DNA of 64,000 bases from Streptomyces spiroverticillatus (GTDB lineage Bacteria > Actinomycetota > Actinomycetes > Streptomycetales > Streptomycetaceae), in contig BMUX01000012.1 in the NCBI GenBank assembly GCA_014650415.1, positions 1 to 64,000 on the forward strand. The letters are read 5' to 3'. Under the pieces are notes generated by a model. That model saw only the letters and a program-made list of their open reading frames with translations. It was not told the origin of the DNA and made no database searches. The translations under genes and the position numbers were made by a program. This document shows, in pieces, positions 57,941 to 64,000 of this stretch. Within the stretch, counting starts at the first letter, position 1. Each line of letters opens with the position of its first letter.

Positions 57941-60450
57941 GCGCGCAGGCGCAGACCCCGGACGGCGGCCGCTCCCTGGCCCCGTCCGACCGCACCGACC
58001 CGTCGTCGCCGGGCGTCGCCGAACCGTCCGCCGCCGGTCGGTTCGATCCGCCGTCGGACGCGGGCACCGCTGCGTCGTCCGGTCGTTCCGCCACGTCACC
58101 GGACCGGCCGGAGCCGAGCCCCGGCAGCCCCGGCGCGGTGCGGGACCGGGCGGCGGCCGGCGGTGCGCCGGGCCGGGTTGCCCCTCCGGGGAGCGGCTTC
58201 GTCCCCGTGCAGCCGTCGGGCCCCGCCCCGGACCGCACGACCGCATCCGCGACCCCCGCGGCCCGCGGCGGGACCGGCCCCGAAGGCGAAACGGGCGGCG
58301 GCGCGGACGCCCCCGGCAGCCCCGAGGACCGGCTGCGGCGGTTCGCGACCATCTGGAGCCGGGCCATCTTCCCGGCGACCGCGACCTCGCTGACGCGCCC
58401 CGAGTTCGAACAGCTCCTGCTGCCGCTCGCCCGGCGCCTCGGCACCGCACTCCACGCGCGGCCCTTCGACACCGCCCCCGCGCAGGCGGTCGGGGAAGCG
58501 CTCGTCGCCGCGCACTGCACCGATCCGGACGCCCTCGTCCGTACCCTCGGCGTCGTCGACTCGTACCTCGTCCTGTACTGCGCGGACAGCTCGGCCGAGG
58601 GCGACGCCCGCGCCGCCGAGGAGAACCGGGCCCGCTGCGCCCGCCTCCAGCACTCCCTCGCCGCCGGATTCGCCATGGCCCTGCGCGAGCGCACGCTGCG
58701 CGAGCAGGAGGCCATCGCCCGGTCCGCGCTGAGCGCCCGCAGCGAGGCCCAACTGGCGCTGCACGCCACCGAGGAACGCTTCCGGGCGGTCTTCGAGGGA
58801 GCCGCCGTCGGCATCGGCATCGCCTCCCTCGACGGCACCATCCTGGAGGTCAACGAGACGCTGACCCGCATGTTCGGCGGCCTGGAGTCCCAGGTCAAGG
58901 GCCGCAAGGTCACCGACTGGGGGCACCCCGAGGACTCCGCCCAGGTCTGGCGGATGTACGACGAGCTGGTGCGCGGCGAACGCGACCACTACCGCAGCGA
59001 GAAGGCCTTCTACCGGGGCGACGGCACCGTCCTGTGGACCAACCTCACCGTGTCCCTCCTCCGCGACGCCGACGGCCGCCCCCAGTACCAGCTGGCCCTG
59101 ATGGAGGACACGACCGAACGCCGCCTCCTCAACCTGCGGCTGCGCTACGAGGCCACCCACGACGCCCTCACCGGCCTCCCCAACCGCACCCTGTTCTTCG
59201 AACGCCTGGAGAAGGCCCTCGCCGCGAGCGACAACGCCCGCTTCGGACTCTGCTACCTGGACCTCGACGGCTTCAAGGCCGTCAACGACAGCCTCGGCCA
59301 CTCCGCCGGAGACCGTCTCCTGGTGGAGGTCGCCGACCGGCTCCAGGCCTGCGCGACCGCGCCCGGCGAGATGGTCGCCCGGCTCGGTGGCGACGAGTTC
59401 GTGGCCCTGACCACCGGCGCCACCACCCGCGCCGACGTGGACGACCTGGCCGCCCGGATACTGTCCGCGCTGGCCACCCCGATCCACCTGGAGGGCCGCG
59501 AGATCACGGTGCGCGGCTCCATCGGCATCGTGGAGGGCCCGGCGGGCGAACGCGGACCGGCCGACGTGCTGCGCAGTGCCGACATCACCATGTACCGGGC
59601 CAAGTCGGCCGGCGGCAACCGCTTCGAGTTCGCCGATCGCGAGGCCGACGAGCGCGCCATCACCCGGCACGGCCTCACCAACGCGCTGCCCGCCGCCCTG
59701 GAGCGCGGCGAGTTCTTCATCGAGTACCAGCCGCTCGTCCACCTCGGCGACGGCAGCGTGCACGGCGCGGAGGCGCTGGTCCGCTGGAGCCACCCGCAGC
59801 ACGGCGTGCTCGGCCCCGACCGGTTCATCCCGCTCGCCGAACACACCGGTCTCATCGTGCCGTTGGGCCGCTGGGTGCTGGAGGAGTCCGTCGCCCAGGC
59901 CCGCGTCTGGCAGCAACGCCACGCCGACGGCGGCCCTTTGCGCATCAACGTCAACCTCTCACCCACCCAGCTCCACCACCCCGGCCTCGTCGCCGACACG
60001 GTGGAGGTCCTGGAGCGGGCCGGTCTCTCGCCTGGCGCGCTGTGCCTGGAGGTCACCGAGTCCGCGCTGATAGGGGCCGACGAAGGCCTGCTCAAGCCGC
60101 TGCGCCAACTCGCCTACATGGGCGTCGACATCGCCCTCGACGACTTCGGCACGGGGTACTCCAACCTCGCCAACCTGCGCCGCCTCCCGGTGAGCGTCCT
60201 CAAGCTCGACCGCTCCTTCACCCAGAGCATGCAGCGCGCGCCCGCGAACCCCGTCGACCTGAAGATCGTCGAGGGCATCGTCTCGCTCGCGCACAGCCTG
60301 GAGCTGGCGGTCACCGTCGAGGGCGTCGAAACGGGCGCGCAGGCCGACCAGTTGAGGGAGCTCGGCTGCGACACCGCCCAGGGCTGGTACTACGCCCGCC
60401 CCGGTGCCCCGGACCGCATCCACTCCCTGGCGCTGACCGACGCGGTCTGA
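57937..60450 (+). CDS. rmdA: RmdA-like PAS-GGDEF-EAL c-di-GMP enzyme
   Basis: The 837-residue protein starts with a 120-residue disordered Pro/Ser region and a helical domain (about 130-255), then a PAS domain (about 274-395), GGDEF (about 405-565) and EAL (about 570-825). The GGDEF site is intact (RLGGDEF, near residue 481), as is EAL (GAEALVRW, near 609) with later LEVTES and DDFGTGYSNLANLR. Both cyclase and phosphodiesterase activities are possible, as reported for S. coelicolor RmdA, which controls aerial development. There is no membrane helix. The GTG at 57937 overlaps the methyltransferase stop. Confidence 0.92.
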   Translation: MSAQAQTPDGGRSLAPSDRTDPSSPGVAEPSAAGRFDPPSDAGTAASSGRSATSPDRPEPSPGSPGAVRDRAAAGGAPGRVAPPGSGFVPVQPSGPAPDRTTASATPAARGGTGPEGETGGGADAPGSPEDRLRRFATIWSRAIFPATATSLTRPEFEQLLLPLARRLGTALHARPFDTAPAQAVGEALVAAHCTDPDALVRTLGVVDSYLVLYCADSSAEGDARAAEENRARCARLQHSLAAGFAMALRERTLREQEAIARSALSARSEAQLALHATEERFRAVFEGAAVGIGIASLDGTILEVNETLTRMFGGLESQVKGRKVTDWGHPEDSAQVWRMYDELVRGERDHYRSEKAFYRGDGTVLWTNLTVSLLRDADGRPQYQLALMEDTTERRLLNLRLRYEATHDALTGLPNRTLFFERLEKALAASDNARFGLCYLDLDGFKAVNDSLGHSAGDRLLVEVADRLQACATAPGEMVARLGGDEFVALTTGATTRADVDDLAARILSALATPIHLEGREITVRGSIGIVEGPAGERGPADVLRSADITMYRAKSAGGNRFEFADREADERAITRHGLTNALPAALERGEFFIEYQPLVHLGDGSVHGAEALVRWSHPQHGVLGPDRFIPLAEHTGLIVPLGRWVLEESVAQARVWQQRHADGGPLRINVNLSPTQLHHPGLVADTVEVLERAGLSPGALCLEVTESALIGADEGLLKPLRQLAYMGVDIALDDFGTGYSNLANLRRLPVSVLKLDRSFTQSMQRAPANPVDLKIVEGIVSLAHSLELAVTVEGVETGAQADQLRELGCDTAQGWYYARPGAPDRIHSLALTDAV

Positions 60451-60460
60451 GGGGTACGAG

Positions 60461-60497
60461 GAGGGGGTGGCCGGAGTCCGATTCCGACCGCCCCCTC
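60461..60497. terminator. Imperfect hairpin between convergent genes
   Basis: GAGGGGGTGGCCGGA (60461-60475) and TCCGACCGCCCCCTC (60483-60497) pair with one G-U and one mismatch, after the rmdA-like stop. Confidence 0.6.
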
Positions 60498-60536
60498 ACG
60501 CATGCGCCTTCCGGCCGCCCCCTCACGCATGCGCCT
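60488..60536. repeat. 27-bp tandem duplication containing the LysR stop codon
   Basis: CCGCCCCCTCACGCATGCGC plus CT occurs at 60488-60509 and 60515-60536. The second copy includes the LysR stop (60523-60525) and last codons; the first repeats them downstream of the stop. Confidence 0.85.
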
Positions 60537-61404
60537 CCAGCAGCACCCGCTGCAACTCCCGTGCCGCCCTCGGCGGCGCCACATCGCTGCGGTGCGCCAG
60601 CGCGATCGTGCGCCGCAGCCCCGGCCGGGCCAGCTCGGTGACCCGAAGCCCGGTGCCCGCCCGCTCCGCCACCATGCGCGGCACGACCGCCACCCCGAGC
60701 CCGGCCCGTACGAAACCCAGCACTGCGTCCAGCTCGCCGCCCTCGACGGTGAACGTCGGCTCGAAGCCCGCCGAACGGCAGGCGGCGACGGTCAGTTCGC
60801 GCAGGTCGTAGCCGTGCCGGAACATCACCATCGGGGTGTCGCGGAGGTCGGCGATGCGCACCGGTCGGCGCGGGGCGCGCTCGGTGGGGGAGGAGACCAC
60901 CACCAGGTCCTCGTGGAGGAGTTCGACGGTGGTGAGGGCGGGGGAGGGGGTGGGGAGGGGCAGGACGACCAGGGCCAAGTCCAGTGCTCCGCGCGCCAGT
61001 TCGCGTACGAGGTCGTGCGATCCGCCCTCCTCGACCAGGAGTTGGATGCCGGGGTGGGCGTCGTGGAAGGTGCGCAGGACGTCCGGGAGCAGGCCCGTGC
61101 ACAGGCTCGGGGTCGCGCCCAGGCGGACCCGGCCCCGGCGCAGCTGGGCCAGCTCCTGGACCTCGCGGCGGGCGGTGTCGGTGTCGGCGAGGATACGGCG
61201 GGCGAGGGGGAGGAGGGCCCCGCCGGCGTCGGTGAGGGCGATGTTGCCCCGGGCCCGGGTGAAGAGGTCGGCCCCCAGCTCGCGCTCCAGGGAGCGGATC
61301 TGCTGGGACAGCGAGGGCTGCGCGACGTGCAGCTCCTCGGCGGCGCGGGTGAAGTGCCGGGACTCGGCCACGGCCACGAAATAGCGGAGCTGCTGGAACT
61401 GCAT
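60523..61404 (-). CDS. LysR family transcriptional regulator
   Basis: The 293-residue protein has an N-terminal winged helix-turn-helix (MQFQQLRYFVAVAESRHFTR and AAEELHVAQPSLSQQIRSLE) and a LysR substrate-binding domain (about 90-290) of the CynR/BenM style. It is divergent from sdhC-sdhA with 97 bases between starts, the usual arrangement for regulator and target, so it probably controls this succinate dehydrogenase in response to a metabolite. The T-N11-A site at 61427-61441 lies in between. The C-terminus sits in a tandem duplication. ATG at 61404 begins the helix-turn-helix directly. Confidence 0.92.
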   Translation of the reverse strand: MQFQQLRYFVAVAESRHFTRAAEELHVAQPSLSQQIRSLERELGADLFTRARGNIALTDAGGALLPLARRILADTDTARREVQELAQLRRGRVRLGATPSLCTGLLPDVLRTFHDAHPGIQLLVEEGGSHDLVRELARGALDLALVVLPLPTPSPALTTVELLHEDLVVVSSPTERAPRRPVRIADLRDTPMVMFRHGYDLRELTVAACRSAGFEPTFTVEGGELDAVLGFVRAGLGVAVVPRMVAERAGTGLRVTELARPGLRRTIALAHRSDVAPPRAARELQRVLLEAHA

Positions 61405-61426
61405 GCCGACCAGTCTAGATGGATCG

Positions 61427-61441
61427 ATAGGAAGAGGCTAT
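61427..61441. promoter_or_regulatory. LysR box (ATAG-N7-CTAT)
   Basis: ATAG (61427-61430) and CTAT (61438-61441) form an interrupted dyad matching the T-N11-A rule, 23 bases upstream of the LysR start and about 60 upstream of sdhC. Likely binding site for the adjacent LysR protein. Confidence 0.55.
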
Positions 61442-61487
61442 GGAGATGAGCCGGACCATGTCTTGGACCTCTGGGGTCCTTCGGCCC

Positions 61488-61493
61488 TAGCGT
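61488..61493 (+). promoter_or_regulatory. -10 element of a leaderless sdhC message
   Basis: TAGCGT ends 8 bases before the sdhC ATG, and no Shine-Dalgarno sequence is present between. This fits a leaderless transcript starting at or near the ATG. TTGGAC further upstream is 19 bases away, a long but possible spacing. Confidence 0.4.
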
Positions 61494-61501
61494 CTTGAGT
61501 C

Positions 61502-62233
61502 ATGGCTCTGGCAACGCGGCAGGACACCCCGCCCACCCGAAAACCGCCCGTGCGGCACACCTCAGGACTCCGCGGATTCTGGGGCTCCACCGTCGGCAAG
61601 AAGACCGTCATGGCCGTCAGCGGGCTGATCATGCTCGGCTACCTCGTGGCCCACATGATCGGCAACCTGAAGATCTTCTTCGGGACGGACGAGTTCAACG
61701 GCTACGCGCACTGGCTGCGCACCATGGGCGACCCGGTGCTGCACTACGAGTGGGCGCTGTGGATCGTCCGCGTCCTGCTGCTCGCCGCCGTCGTCGGGCA
61801 CGGCGTGGCCGCGTACCAGCTCAGCCGGCGCGACATCCGGGCCAGGCCCGTGAAGTACGCCCACAAGCGCAAGCGCGCCAGCTACGCCACGCGCACCATG
61901 CGCTGGGGCGGAATCATCCTCGCCCTGTTCATCGTGTGGCACCTGCTCGACCTGACCACCCTCACGGTCAACGAGAACGCGCAGCACGGAAAGCCGTACG
62001 AGAACGTCGTCGCGACCTTCTCCACCTGGTACGGCAACACGACCTACATCGTCGCGATGCTCGCCGTCGGCCTGCACGTGCGGCACGGCTTCTGGAGCGC
62101 CGCCCAGACCCTCGGCGTCGGCAACGCCACCCGCGAGCGCGTCCTGAAGGCGCTGGCCAACCTCCTCGCCCTGGCGCTGACCGTGGGCTTCCTCTCCGTG
62201 CCGGTCGCGGTCATGACCGGATTGGTGGGCTGA
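61502..62233 (+). CDS. sdhC: Succinate dehydrogenase/fumarate reductase cytochrome b subunit
   Basis: This 243-residue membrane anchor has five predicted helices (about 34-54, 82-104, 136-156, 175-195, 215-240) and resembles the single-subunit, di-heme type b anchor of actinobacterial and epsilon-type succinate:quinone reductases. Helix histidines expected to bind heme are in LVAHMIGN, VVGHGVAAY, IVWHLLDL and GLHVRHGFW. It passes electrons between succinate and menaquinone. A second, classical succinate dehydrogenase normally exists elsewhere in Streptomyces. The flavoprotein gene starts 3 bases after its stop. Confidence 0.92.
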   Translation: MALATRQDTPPTRKPPVRHTSGLRGFWGSTVGKKTVMAVSGLIMLGYLVAHMIGNLKIFFGTDEFNGYAHWLRTMGDPVLHYEWALWIVRVLLLAAVVGHGVAAYQLSRRDIRARPVKYAHKRKRASYATRTMRWGGIILALFIVWHLLDLTTLTVNENAQHGKPYENVVATFSTWYGNTTYIVAMLAVGLHVRHGFWSAAQTLGVGNATRERVLKALANLLALALTVGFLSVPVAVMTGLVG

Positions 62234-62236
62234 CAC

Positions 62237-64000
<1,764 letters not shown>

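Overview
The window is very GC-rich DNA with strong third-position G/C, GTG and TTG starts, perfect GC hairpins used as terminators, TANNNT-type leaderless promoters, Tat/Sec lipoproteins, F420-type oxidoreductases, a tandem GT4/glgC glycogen locus, an LysX-type lysyl-PG synthase and an RmdA-like c-di-GMP protein. Together these point to a Streptomyces (or close relative) chromosome. No rRNA, tRNA, insertion sequence, phage or CRISPR array was seen. The order at the right end (SCO0930-type lipoprotein, rmdA-like gene, LysR gene, succinate dehydrogenase cytochrome b and flavoprotein) resembles, from memory, the SCO0922-SCO0930 neighbourhood of S. coelicolor in inverted order.

Layout, left to right. 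0-9.6 kb: GNAT acetyltransferase, panD, a proline-rich peptide, a chloramphenicol-efflux-type MFS gene behind a leaderless 9-codon leader peptide, an Rpf/LysM/M23 wall hydrolase, a DMT permease, a secreted beta-carbonic anhydrase, a FhuF-like Fe-S protein, then glgA(glgM)-glgC. The glycosyltransferase carries a TTA codon, the only in-frame one I found. 9.7-19.7 kb: a zinc-ribbon/SDR fusion, a 933-residue secreted beta-helix/PDZ protein, a 66-residue orphan peptide, a tandem HxlR regulator, and a thiolase/carotenoid oxygenase pair divergent from a second thiolase. 19.8-26.4 kb: an S9 peptidase, an acyl-CoA synthetase with an LLM oxidoreductase, and an amidase. A 20-bp element is shared by the thiolase intergenic region and the LLM gene promoter, suggesting one lipid or terpenoid catabolic regulon.

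26.5-37 kb: a DUF6777-type lipoprotein overlapping a PAS-GAF-SpoIIE-HATPase phosphatase, a WS/DGAT acyltransferase, then a LytTR response regulator, two small proteins, an SSS symporter, a coupling mini-ORF and a LytS-type kinase, probably a solute-sensing and uptake unit. 37-43.4 kb: an ECF sigma factor without an evident anti-sigma partner, a CapA-like lipoprotein, and a sugar-type ABC importer (two permeases and a binding protein, no ATPase) with a clear promoter and dyad. 43.4-50.5 kb is an envelope block: universal stress protein, lysX, polysaccharide deacetylase, class E/F sortase and two related membrane-anchored small proteins that share a GGLGGS motif before their C-terminal helix. 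50.7-57 kb: methyltransferase, FAD monooxygenase, a beta-helix acyltransferase-like protein, DUF4239 plus proline-rich partner, and the lipoprotein. 57-64 kb: PF04672-type methyltransferase overlapping an rmdA-like gene, LysR regulator and the sdh operon, the last gene cut by the window end.

No complete defence, prophage or secondary-metabolite system is visible. The best candidates for something undescribed are the sortase with its GGLGGS proteins and a 28-bp palindrome, the shared lipid-regulon operator, the leaderless attenuator in front of the efflux gene, the symporter/kinase mini-ORF, and the orphan 66-residue peptide.
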